Assembly: GCA_024279135.1 (NCBI GenBank)
Contig: JAJRRU010000015.1
Span: 1 to 64,000 of the forward strand
Origin: Alphaproteobacteria bacterium
GTDB lineage: Bacteria; Pseudomonadota; Alphaproteobacteria; Rhodospirillales; Casp-alpha2
DNA: 64,000 bases
Direction of reading: 5' to 3'
Positions 8,524 to 16,015 of this stretch are shown in pieces. Under the pieces are notes generated by a model. It was given only the letters and a program-made list of their open reading frames with translations, was not told the origin of the DNA and made no database searches. Made by a program: the position numbers and the translations under genes. Each line of letters begins with the position of its first letter. Positions within the stretch are counted from its first letter, which is position 1.

Positions 8524-8997
8524 GTCTCTGAGGATGGCGAGGGTTATTAAGTCATTGGTCGTGGTCGCAATGTCAGTCGTTAAAGAATGCTCTGATATGG
8601 CCATATCATTCGACAGCTTCGCCGATACATGATCGCCGAATTTGACCAGGGTAATTTTCTCCCACTGCGAAAGCCAGCTTATATCCTGTCCTGTCTCGGG
8701 CAAGGGCGGGATCAGGACAAATTTACGCAATGGCGAGCATGAAATTGCCTGTGTAAATTCCTAACTGCCAACCCAAGCCTGATCCTTATCAGATAATCCA
8801 CGCGGTGAGGTCGAGATATCGGCTAACCAGTGTCTAACGTTATGCTCGTGGACATAATCCAGTGCGGTATTTATCGCGTCTTGCACAAGGCTTCCCTCGT
8901 CGTACTCACGGTGCTATTTCAGATAAACCGAACGAAGGTCTGTGCGGTACGATACTTCGACAAAATCAGCTACAGTGTGAATAATCATAGTATTCAT
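8524..8997 (-). pseudogene. decayed gene with two in-frame TAG codons (STAS-like small protein?)
   Basis: One minus-strand frame, starting at ATG 8997 (or 8988), reads as a coherent protein of about 150 residues but is broken by TAG at 8914-8916 and TAG at 8761-8763. Pieces include SVYLK, stop, HREYDEGSLVQDAINTALDY, HWLADISTSPRGLSDKDQAW, stop, EFTQAI, then SPLRKFVLIPPLPETGQD. The spacing between start, both stops and the last open piece is a multiple of three. The first stop sits where a Trp or Gln codon would need one change. The layout resembles small single-domain proteins of the SpoIIAA/STAS kind, but that is a guess. The frame stays open into the 3' end of gntK on the opposite strand. 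Confidence 0.6.
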
Positions 8998-9127
8998 CCC
9001 TCAGTTTGGGCTCACTTTGGTAACGACCAACCTCCATGGGTATGGCGTCACCGATGGTCGATAATCTTTCTTTTCAATCATCAAATGCAGCAACTCGCTC
9101 TGACGGAGATAACGATGTAACCTGAAT

Positions 9128-9982
9128 TTATTTGCCTGAGCCAGGCCTGTCTTTGGCATCATGGCGTTCATGAAGTTGCTCTTCCAGTGGGCCGGTCGTC
9201 CGGTTGATCATACGTCCACGCTGTACGGCTTCCCGCTGGGCAATCTCGCGCGTCCATCTATCGAGGTTCTGATAGGTCGCTGCATCCAGAAATTCGGCCG
9301 CATCATAAGCCCTATTTAAAATGACGCCTCCATACCAGGGCCAGATAGCAATGTCGGCAATGGTATATTCATCACCACACATATACTGATTGTCCGCCAA
9401 GTGACGGTCGAGTACATCAAGCTGTCGTTTAACCTCCATGGCATATCGATCAATGCAGTATTCGATTTTAACAGGGGCATAGGCATAAAAATGACCGAAG
9501 CCGCCACCAAGATAAGGGGCTGCCCCCATTTGCCAGAAAAGCCATGATAAACACTCTGCCCTCAGGGCGGGGTTGCTGGGTAAAAAGGCGTTAAATTTTT
9601 CAGCCAGATACAACAAGATTGCACCAGATTCAAAAACACGTGTGGGTTTAGTGGTACTGTGATCCATCAGTGCCGGAATTTTGGAATTTGGGTTAATTTC
9701 TACAAAACCGCTGCCAAATTGATCTCCATCGCCAATTTTTATCAACCAGGCATCGTATTCAGCGCCGCTAAAGCCTCGGGCCAGCAGTTCTTCGAGCATC
9801 ACCGTGACCTTCACCCCGTTGGGCGTTCCCAGCGAATATAACTGCAATGGGTGGATACCGACCGGCCGTTCCCAGTCGTGAGTAGCGCCTGCGGTCGGAC
9901 GGTTGGTTTTTGCAAATGTACCGCCGTTTTCCTTCTCCCATTTCCAGACTTTGGCCGGCTTGTAAGGTGATGTTTTATTCAT
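9128..9982 (-). CDS. yghU: glutathione S-transferase-like disulfide-bond oxidoreductase (YghU type)
   Basis: 284 residues. The long N-terminal extension (WKWEKENGGTFAKTNRP and IHPLQLYSLGTPNG) is diagnostic of the YghU/YfcG branch of glutathione transferases. The thioredoxin-like domain has LGTPNGVKVTVMLEE, NPNSKIPALMD with the cis-Pro, and FESGAILLYLAEKF, which binds the gamma-glutamyl group. The helical C-terminal domain ends with EYTIADIAIWPWY. YghU reduces small disulfides and peroxides with two glutathione molecules. The gene stands alone. Confidence 0.92.
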   Translation of the reverse strand: MNKTSPYKPAKVWKWEKENGGTFAKTNRPTAGATHDWERPVGIHPLQLYSLGTPNGVKVTVMLEELLARGFSGAEYDAWLIKIGDGDQFGSGFVEINPNSKIPALMDHSTTKPTRVFESGAILLYLAEKFNAFLPSNPALRAECLSWLFWQMGAAPYLGGGFGHFYAYAPVKIEYCIDRYAMEVKRQLDVLDRHLADNQYMCGDEYTIADIAIWPWYGGVILNRAYDAAEFLDAATYQNLDRWTREIAQREAVQRGRMINRTTGPLEEQLHERHDAKDRPGSGK

Positions 9983-10341
9983 CTAGGAAACTCCATTCGG
10001 GTGGCGGTAAATTGTGGTGTTTTTGGTAACAGATTATTATATGTGAGCGTTCATTCGTGACAGGTTTAGCACATATGTTGACGAACAATGGTGTGTTTTG
10101 TGAAATTTTCCCGCAACCGGTTTTCCCAATAATTTCTCAACAGCAGCCAGGTTGCTGGCCGTGCCTTCAGTGGTTTGGTGTTGGATCACTTATTGATCGC
10201 GAAAACTTGAAATGTCTCTCCGTCAATGAAGGCTATGATGGCTGTAACAAAGCCATATTCACCTTGGGCCCATATAACATCTGACCTGGCAAAGGAGCAA
10301 CTCATGTTATTTTCACGTTTTGAAACGAACCAATCGCGGGT
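9983..10341. other. 359-base intergenic region upstream of the DoxX-like gene
   Basis: I see no confident gene. A 75-codon plus frame (10057-10284) and a 39-codon minus frame are open, but neither shows a motif. TGTAACAAAG at 10243-10252, inside the palindrome GGCTGTAACAAAGCC, is the reverse complement of the TTTGTTACA box found upstream of the cytochrome and two-component genes at 14252 and 15244. It may therefore be a weak third copy of that box in front of the DoxX-like gene. Confidence 0.4.
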
Positions 10342-10815
10342 GTGTCTATCATGACAGTGCCAACAGGTTACAAGGACTGGCGGGAACCCCTCGCTATATT
10401 AATATTGCGTGTTGGTCTGGCGTGGTTTCTCTTTGTTTGGGCCGTGAATAAAATTCTGGCTCCGGGGCAGTATGTGAAAATCTGGGGCTATTTCCACGGT
10501 CTCGAAATTGGCGCTAATATGCCGTATATCATGGGCGCAGCGCAGATCGTGATTTGTTTAGCAATCACGCTTGGCTTTTGGCGCGTGGTTAGTTACGGGC
10601 TCGGTTTCCTCATGCATGGCGTGACGGTCATAGTAATTTTTCCCAACCTGATCGCACCGTTTGTTATCAAGAACGGCTTTCCCTCCAACCGCAATCAAGC
10701 CATTGCACTGGCTATATTAGCGGGTTTTGCAGCACTTTGGCTGCTGCGTGAACGCGATACCTGGTCGTTGGATTGCTGGTTGCGGCGAAGGCGCGCTATT
10801 GCCAATGCAAGTTGA
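10342..10815 (+). CDS. DoxX-like membrane protein
   Basis: About 157 residues with four predicted membrane spans: LAILILRVGLAWFLFVWAVNK, IMGAAQIVICLAITLGF, VVSYGLGFLMHGVTVIVIF and AIALAILAGFAALWLL. The LRVGLAWFLFVWAVNKI segment with the following G..YF resembles the DoxX/DoxD fold, linked in other bacteria to quinone or thiosulfate redox chemistry and to terminal oxidase accessory roles. Start is GTG 10342 or ATG 10351; neither has a strong ribosome site. It stands convergent to the cytochrome genes and may belong to the same module. Confidence 0.7.
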   Translation: MSIMTVPTGYKDWREPLAILILRVGLAWFLFVWAVNKILAPGQYVKIWGYFHGLEIGANMPYIMGAAQIVICLAITLGFWRVVSYGLGFLMHGVTVIVIFPNLIAPFVIKNGFPSNRNQAIALAILAGFAALWLLRERDTWSLDCWLRRRRAIANAS

Positions 10816-10894
10816 CATGGCAATCGATGTGCAATTGTTATCGTTGATAATAACGGCCATATGGCTGGTGGTTATTTTGATAAGTTCCTTAACA

Positions 10895-11326
10895 TCACAT
10901 CGTGTGTTGTTTGGTTAGTATTCCATTAGCGTTTTGAAGTTCACGAATATAACGGATGATATTGGTTATTTGCGCACCTGTGATTTGCGGTTGTGCCGGC
11001 ATGTCGCCAAAAGACCAGTGATGACGTTGCACCCCTCGTTGGGTGGCTCGCCGGAATGAATTATCACCATGATGCCCCAGGTTATAGATATCGTGGATTA
11101 ACGGCGGCCCTTGCTCTGTTCCAGCGCCATTATCACCGTGGCATTGGGCACAGTTTTCAACAAAGGCAGCCTCCCCAGTGATCGCTTGTTTGGAAAGTTG
11201 TGGAATTTTAACATCGACAACGAGTGCCCCCATGGAATTGCTGGTCATATTCGAAATGACGGCCCAGATACCGCCTATTAACAAACCAGCGATTAAAAAT
11301 TTAGGCACATGTTCGAGTATTTTCAT
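10895..11326 (-). CDS. monohaem cytochrome c, membrane-anchored
   Basis: 143 residues. An N-terminal hydrophobic span (FLIAGLLIGGIWAVI) probably anchors it facing the periplasm. The haem site is CAQCH in ENCAQCHGDNGAGTEQGPPL, and the likely distal ligand is Met in FGDMPAQP. The end IRYIRELQNANG is the usual class-I C-terminal helix. A histidine cluster (LGHHGDNSF, QRHHWSF) lies between the two ligands, as in the other two-histidine cytochromes nearby. Last gene of the minus-strand group 14153-10895; a 53-base gap separates it from the YVTN gene. Confidence 0.88.
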   Translation of the reverse strand: MKILEHVPKFLIAGLLIGGIWAVISNMTSNSMGALVVDVKIPQLSKQAITGEAAFVENCAQCHGDNGAGTEQGPPLIHDIYNLGHHGDNSFRRATQRGVQRHHWSFGDMPAQPQITGAQITNIIRYIRELQNANGILTKQHTM

Positions 11327-11379
11327 AACGGTTTAATCCTTATACGACACCTTAAATATACGTTGAAATTGATGACGGA

Positions 11380-12360
11380 TCATCCGTCGGTTATGGTCAT
11401 CTGATGTCCCTCGCCCTGAATGGCGATTTCGCCATCAACCGTCCATGTCTGAGGATCGATAACCCAGATTTTCGAGTCTTTTTGGCTGGAAACGTAAATC
11501 TTGCCAGTTCCCGGAAGGACTTCCAGATGATAGGGTGCCGGTGACAGAGTCATCTCTCTTTGCCGATCGGAGGCAAGATCAATAGCGACCAGAATATCGC
11601 GACCTTTGGCGGTGGCGAACAGGCTATTTCCGTCTTCAGAAAGATCCAGTCCATGCGCCCCTTTGCCAAGCTCCCAGGTTTTGGTCACTTTGCCCGATAC
11701 AATATCAATTTTCGATATTTTCCCGGCACGGGCATTAATGGTAAATAACGTGCTTTCGTCCTGGGACAAGATTAGATGTTCGGGGCCCGGCCCGCCATTG
11801 AATGAACGCGTTACAGTCCAGCTTTTGATATCAATTTCACTAATATTATTGCTACCGCTATTTGTTACATAGGCTTTTAAACCATCGGCGGTTATCGCTG
11901 TGTAATTGGGGCCGTTCCCGGTTTTCAGGGTTTTTACGCCTCCTTCACCGATTAGGTCTGCATAACTGATCCCGCCTTCGGTTGGATGAGTCGAGATAAC
12001 ATATCGTCCGTCGGGAGTGATGGCCTGATGATGGATTATGCCGACAGCCGACATGGTCGACATGACATGGCCATGTACCGGATGGATGATATAAATCGTA
12101 CTTTTGCCGGGGCCATCCTGACCTTCGGCACGGGCTTTCAGTTTCAGGCTGCCCGCGATCAGATATTCACCGTCGGGTGTTGCGACCAGGGAATGGGGAT
12201 TATCAATATCATTGAATTCCTTAACAACTTCATTGGTTGCCGGATCGATGGCGAGAACCTTGTTAGCTGATCCTGTGGCTACATAGATCAAGGGTTCGGC
12301 AAAAGCTGTGGCGGTTGTAAATATGCTCAAAAGTGCAATTGCAGACAAGGAATATTTCAT
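11380..12360 (-). CDS. secreted YVTN-type beta-propeller protein
   Basis: 326 residues with a cleavable signal peptide (LSAIALLSIFTTATAFAEP). The rest is a run of about seven blades, each with the pattern of a short strand, AIDPATN or similar, a turn and PDG or EDG: VATPDGEYLIAGS, AITADGLKAYVTNSGSNN, ILSQDESTLFTINA, LSEDGNSLFATAKG. Such propellers often sit beside c-type cytochromes as electron-transfer or metal-binding partners. No haem motif is present. Its ATG overlaps the upstream cytochrome stop by 4 bases, so the pair is translationally coupled. Confidence 0.85.
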   Translation of the reverse strand: MKYSLSAIALLSIFTTATAFAEPLIYVATGSANKVLAIDPATNEVVKEFNDIDNPHSLVATPDGEYLIAGSLKLKARAEGQDGPGKSTIYIIHPVHGHVMSTMSAVGIIHHQAITPDGRYVISTHPTEGGISYADLIGEGGVKTLKTGNGPNYTAITADGLKAYVTNSGSNNISEIDIKSWTVTRSFNGGPGPEHLILSQDESTLFTINARAGKISKIDIVSGKVTKTWELGKGAHGLDLSEDGNSLFATAKGRDILVAIDLASDRQREMTLSPAPYHLEVLPGTGKIYVSSQKDSKIWVIDPQTWTVDGEIAIQGEGHQMTITDG

Positions 12361-12719
12361 GGGTAAATCTCCTTTTTTCCGCCGAATTCTCGACGCATAT
12401 AATTGATTATAAGTTGTAATTGGCTGTCGCTCAGCTCAACATTGCCGCCACGTACAGGCATGGCGATGGGCAAATCAGTGCGATCAACACCATTGATTAC
12501 CGCACCGAGCAGTTGTTTATTGGGTTTCCAGAGAGGACCATCGGCGCCACCGAGGTCAGGAATACCCGGCATGACCCCCGCGCCGTCTTCGTCATGACAC
12601 AAGGAGCAGTTCTGATAATAGAGATCCTTTGCCGTGGGTTCTGCCATTACAATCGAGGGCCACAGCCCGGCCATGAAAGTGAGGACAAGAACATTTTTTT
12701 GATGTAGAGCTTTGTTCAT
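12357..12719 (-). CDS. small periplasmic cytochrome c
   Basis: 120 residues, with a signal peptide (VLVLTFMAGLWPSIVMAEP) and a class-I haem site CSLCH in NCSLCHDEDGAGVMPG. The likely distal Met is in IAMPVRGGNVEL, and the C-terminal helix is QLIINYMRREFGG. The 4-base overlap with the YVTN gene downstream suggests that the two proteins act together. The 159 bases before its start hold no convincing gene. Confidence 0.88.
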   Translation of the reverse strand: MNKALHQKNVLVLTFMAGLWPSIVMAEPTAKDLYYQNCSLCHDEDGAGVMPGIPDLGGADGPLWKPNKQLLGAVINGVDRTDLPIAMPVRGGNVELSDSQLQLIINYMRREFGGKKEIYP

Positions 12720-12878
12720 TGCCGACTTTTAAAATCACCAGTTTCTGTATGATTGGAAAGGTATTGAGAAGCCATGTTCCTACCGTGCTCAACGTTCCTG
12801 TCATCATGGCAATACCAAACAAGTGCCAGGATACTCCCCGAAGCAGCCCCACCATGTGAAGCCCGACCTTCATTCATC

Positions 12879-14153
12879 TCAACGCAGACAACTCATGTGG
12901 CGTGCGCCCTGGCAGGCAAGGGAGCTGAAATTCCACAGGCTTTTCATGTAAGCCACCAGGCTCACGGCGTTTTCGCGAGACAGCCCGTGATCTTTCCAGG
13001 CAACCATCAACTTATTTCTCGGAGACCCGTCAAGGATGGTCTCAACCAGTTGATCATCCGGGTGATGCCAGGCATGGGCACTGTCATCCAAAGCCGGCGC
13101 AGGCGGCAGATCATTGGCGTTTTGTGCGGGTAATTTATCCGGGTTCAAACCAGCGCCCTTTATGCCATGACAGGCTTGACAATTATCTTTAAAAAGCAGG
13201 CGACCCGCCGAGATTTGTTCGCTAACAGCATCGCGCAAACCTTCCATGCTCGTCCAGGACTGTCCGTTATTTGTACTGACAAACGTTGCGCCGGTATCTG
13301 CGACGCCGTATATCATCGAGGGATTATCCGGATTAACGGCGATCTCCATGATCGCCCTGCCCGTAAAATCAAAATCGGATCTTACCCAGGCAAGAGAGCT
13401 CTCTTGAGCAGATGTAACGAGTCCATAATTATATATAAAAGCTCGTATTGAACCATCATCAGCAATATTGACCATGGTAGTTGGACGGGTTTCAGAATGT
13501 GCTGATTGCCAGATTTTACCGCCGTTGTGACTGACATAGAGCCCTTTACGAGTGGCAATATATACCCGCTCAGGATTAACCCGTGATACGGCCATATCAA
13601 AAACCTGTCCCGGCACATCGCCAACAACGGACCAGCTCAGGCCCCCGTCATGGCTAACCTGGATGTTTTCCTCAATCCCGTAAAGTATGGAAGGCTCGCT
13701 ATGGCTTATTGCCATTGCATAAAAGGCGACAGGGCCACGGGTACCATTGGCACTACCGACGCCATCGGCGATTTTGGCCCACGTCTTACCGCTATCATCT
13801 GATCGTATAACCCCAAGTTTTTCATCCCGGGAGCGATATCCACTTGAGAAGAAAACACCCGGTCGATCAGGATGGCGCAATATCTCGGTTAAATAATCTT
13901 CTCGTTCTGAAACTCTTTCAGCAATCCCGCTCGAAGCGATTGAAAATAATCCCGCACTTGTTGCTGCATAGAACTGTTCAGTGTTTTCGGTATTGAAAAT
14001 GACACCGTTTACCTGGGGAATTTGATGAATATAGACATGCTCATCAGCCAACACAGGTCGTGCTAAAATTATAATAACGGTAACCATCGATAGCGAATAT
14101 ACGTTCGTTGCATATGGTATTTTGCCCGACAGGCGTTTTAAGAATTCAAGCAA
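12879..14153 (-). CDS. BNR-repeat propeller fused to a C-terminal cytochrome c domain
   Basis: 424 residues. After a signal segment (VTVIIILARPVLADE) comes a beta-propeller with at least four Asp-box repeats: SDDSGKTWAKI, SHDGGLSWSVV, SHNGGKIWQSA and STNNGQSWTSM. From about residue 310 a cytochrome c domain follows, with haem site CQACH in NCQACHGIKGAG, a HAWHH histidine cluster and a Met in NKLMVAWKDHGL. It ends SLACQGARHMSCLR with two more cysteines. The propeller resembles sialidase/VPS10-type folds without catalytic residues. It would be an exported electron carrier with a docking propeller. It heads the minus-strand group, with the boxes at 14209-14261 just upstream. Confidence 0.85.
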   Translation of the reverse strand: MLEFLKRLSGKIPYATNVYSLSMVTVIIILARPVLADEHVYIHQIPQVNGVIFNTENTEQFYAATSAGLFSIASSGIAERVSEREDYLTEILRHPDRPGVFFSSGYRSRDEKLGVIRSDDSGKTWAKIADGVGSANGTRGPVAFYAMAISHSEPSILYGIEENIQVSHDGGLSWSVVGDVPGQVFDMAVSRVNPERVYIATRKGLYVSHNGGKIWQSAHSETRPTTMVNIADDGSIRAFIYNYGLVTSAQESSLAWVRSDFDFTGRAIMEIAVNPDNPSMIYGVADTGATFVSTNNGQSWTSMEGLRDAVSEQISAGRLLFKDNCQACHGIKGAGLNPDKLPAQNANDLPPAPALDDSAHAWHHPDDQLVETILDGSPRNKLMVAWKDHGLSRENAVSLVAYMKSLWNFSSLACQGARHMSCLR

Positions 14154-14208
14154 GATTATCCCCTATTGATAGTCATTATCCATTTATAAAACACATACTG
14201 TCCGTAAG

Positions 14209-14261
14209 GTTTGTCTGAAGTTTGTCAAGGGCTATATCTGCTATGACAAACTTTGTTACAA
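14209..14261. promoter_or_regulatory. TTTGTC-type repeat boxes upstream of the propeller-cytochrome gene
   Basis: TTTGTC occurs at 14210 and 14221, exactly 11 bases apart. On the other strand TTTGTC (14250-14245) and TTGTAA (14261-14256) are also 11 apart. The 12-mer GTTTGTCTGAAG (14209-14220), GACAAAC (14245-14251) and TTTGTTACAA (14252-14261) all recur in the same order at 15185-15253. An 11-base tandem spacing is typical of OmpR-family binding sites, so the regulator encoded at 15296 is the likely ligand (inference). Confidence 0.55.
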
Positions 14262-14528
14262 TTTTTTGGATACTTCAGATTGGTTTATACGAGCAGGTTC
14301 GATTTCCGTTTTTTTGGGTTCGTGACACTTTTTCCCGGTAACTTTGTGCATAAGGGTATGCATTCCAAGACACGCAGCCAAAGGGAGCAACAGAGAAAAT
14401 AATCCCGAACCAACGGCACCGCCAGAGACTAAAAAAAATGCCCCTACCATTGCCAGACAACACATAACCATCATTGCATTATGTGATTTCATGAAATCGG
14501 GTATTTTCTGATAATAAGAATTTTTCAT
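14256..14528 (-). CDS. small membrane protein, DUF2933-like
   Basis: About 90 residues from ATG 14528 (GGAAATG context just before it); ATG 14540 and 14600 are possible longer starts. Two hydrophobic spans are visible, NAMMVMCCLAMVGAFFLVSGG and GSGLFSLLLPLAACLGMH. They are followed by LMHKVTGKKCHE, a Met/His/Cys-rich end of the second span that is characteristic of DUF2933 proteins, often seen next to copper-handling genes. A metal role is only an association. It follows the 14587-15054 cytochrome gene on the same strand. Confidence 0.65.
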   Translation of the reverse strand: MKNSYYQKIPDFMKSHNAMMVMCCLAMVGAFFLVSGGAVGSGLFSLLLPLAACLGMHTLMHKVTGKKCHEPKKTEIEPARINQSEVSKKL

Positions 14529-14586
14529 TTTCCATTCCATTCTGTGACATGCCTTGGAGGGCGGCGTATAGATAAACTCTGAAACA

Positions 14587-15054
14587 TTATTTATTTTCAC
14601 TGAGCGTTGATTGTTCCTGACGTTCCTGAACTGCGACAGGCCAACTGCTTTTTATATACGATAAGGCGGCCCATATTTCGGCGTCACTCAAGACGTCTTC
14701 AAAGACCGGCATACCACTTTTGAAATTTTTGATCCCGAGCGATGCTGCCCCATTTTTTGTGTAGTTGAATAACAATTTTTCACCATGATGCCATGTGTGA
14801 CCTGTTTCATCATGGGGCGGGGCGGGCAGGGTGCCGTCTTGAAGCCTGACTTTCCAATCTGCCTGACCTTCGAGGTTTATACCGTGGCAATCTGCACAGA
14901 ATTCTCCATAAACAGATGACCCCAAAGCGACGATCTCAGGATTGCCAGAATCAATGTGGCCAACCACAGGGCTTTCCCCGTAATCCATGAATACCCAGGC
15001 AGCCCCTGCAATAAGCAAGACTATTATGGCTGTAACGTATTGAGTTTGTTTCAT
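14587..15054 (-). CDS. monohaem cytochrome c, membrane-anchored, with HTWHH motif
   Basis: 155 residues. The N-terminal span VTAIIVLLIAGAAWVFM acts as anchor or signal. The haem site is CADCH in FCADCHGINLEGQADW. PPHDETGHTWHHGEKLLF carries the histidine cluster also present in the 12879-14153 protein. The probable distal Met is in SGMPVFEDVLSD, and the C-terminal helix is IWAALSYIKSSWP. It is transcribed away from the two-component genes, with a shared 241-base control region that holds TTTGTC-type boxes. Confidence 0.9.
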   Translation of the reverse strand: MKQTQYVTAIIVLLIAGAAWVFMDYGESPVVGHIDSGNPEIVALGSSVYGEFCADCHGINLEGQADWKVRLQDGTLPAPPHDETGHTWHHGEKLLFNYTKNGAASLGIKNFKSGMPVFEDVLSDAEIWAALSYIKSSWPVAVQERQEQSTLSENK

Positions 15055-15184
15055 GCTCTTGTTTTCAGCGCTTCGCGGTGTGCCCGATATGGAGAATAAC
15101 AGGATTGATATTGGGGAAGTTCATTTCTAGAAAACCATACATATTGAATGATGGGTCATATTTAAACCCAAAATGCTTGTAAAA

Positions 15185-15253
15185 GTTTGTCTGAAGAACA
15201 AAAAATGGTGACAAACATTGGCTCATCCCGGTTACTGACATGATTTGTTACAA
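15185..15253. promoter_or_regulatory. TTTGTC-type repeat boxes between cytochrome and two-component genes
   Basis: GTTTGTCTGAAG (15185-15196), GACAAAC (15210-15216) and TTTGTTACAA (15244-15253) repeat, in order, the elements at 14209-14261. The distance between the first two is 25 bases here and 36 there, a difference of 11, about one helical turn. The region lies between the divergent cytochrome (15054) and response-regulator (15296) genes, so it could control both and make the two-component system autoregulated. Confidence 0.55.
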
Positions 15254-15295
15254 GTTTTTAGTTTGTTCACCACACACCAGCTTTATAATGGCTCT

Positions 15296-16015
15296 ATGAA
15301 ACAATCATCACACATACTCATCGTCGACGATAATACTGATATACTGGAACTGGTTTCCCGTTTTCTGGTGAAAGACAACTACCGTGTCTCTACGGCTCAG
15401 GATGGTCGTGCCATGAAAAAGGTACTGGCAAATAGCCATATCGATCTGATTGTCCTCGACCTTATGTTGCCCGGCGTCGATGGCTTGACGCTGTGCCGTG
15501 AGGTCCGGGCGGACTCTAATATTCCTATCATCATGCTAACCGCTAAAGGAGAGGAAATTGATCGCATCCTCGGCCTGGAAATGGGAGCCGATGATTATAT
15601 GGCCAAACCATTTGGCACCCGGGAACTTCTGGCACGGATCAAGGCCGTCTTGCGTCGAACACATTCTATGACGCCTGATGGGGTAAGCGAAACAACGACA
15701 AAATATAAATTTGCCAAGTGGATTCTGGATACGGCCATGCGGGAACTGGTCTCAAGTGAAAATATTGTCGTTCCTCTCAGTACCGGTGAATACGATCTCC
15801 TGATTGCATTGGTAGAACGTCCCCAACGGGTTTTAAGCCGCGACCAGTTACTTGACTTGGCGCGGGGGCGTTCTTCAGTTGCCTTCGATCGTAGTATCGA
15901 CACACAAGTCAGTCGAATACGCCGCAAAATCGAGGTTGACCCAAAGAAACCAGAACTCATTAAAACTGTATGGGCCGGTGGTTATATATTCACGCCAGAA
16001 GTAACCCGTGTATGA
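15296..16015 (+). CDS. OmpR-family response regulator
   Basis: About 239 residues. The receiver has acidic pair D11/D12 in LIVDDN, phospho-acceptor D55 in IVLDLMLPG, Thr in MLTAKG and Lys in MAKPFGTRE. The C-terminal winged helix of OmpR type has LSTGEYDLLIALVERP, DRSIDTQVSRIRRKIE and TVWAGGYIF. The start at 15296 (MKQSSHILIV) is chosen because the receiver begins there; the frame is open upstream to 15245. It overlaps the kinase start by 4 bases. Closest in layout to OmpR itself. Confidence 0.93.
   Translation: MKQSSHILIVDDNTDILELVSRFLVKDNYRVSTAQDGRAMKKVLANSHIDLIVLDLMLPGVDGLTLCREVRADSNIPIIMLTAKGEEIDRILGLEMGADDYMAKPFGTRELLARIKAVLRRTHSMTPDGVSETTTKYKFAKWILDTAMRELVSSENIVVPLSTGEYDLLIALVERPQRVLSRDQLLDLARGRSSVAFDRSIDTQVSRIRRKIEVDPKKPELIKTVWAGGYIFTPEVTRV

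Noticed and set aside
10057-10284. 75-codon plus frame before the DoxX-like gene
   Set aside because: No motif or ribosome site; the opposite strand has an equally open short frame.
12592-12873. 93-codon minus frame between the BNR-cytochrome and small cytochrome genes
   Set aside because: Only the first 50 residues are outside the cytochrome gene; one hydrophobic stretch but no ribosome site, and a competing frame of similar length exists.
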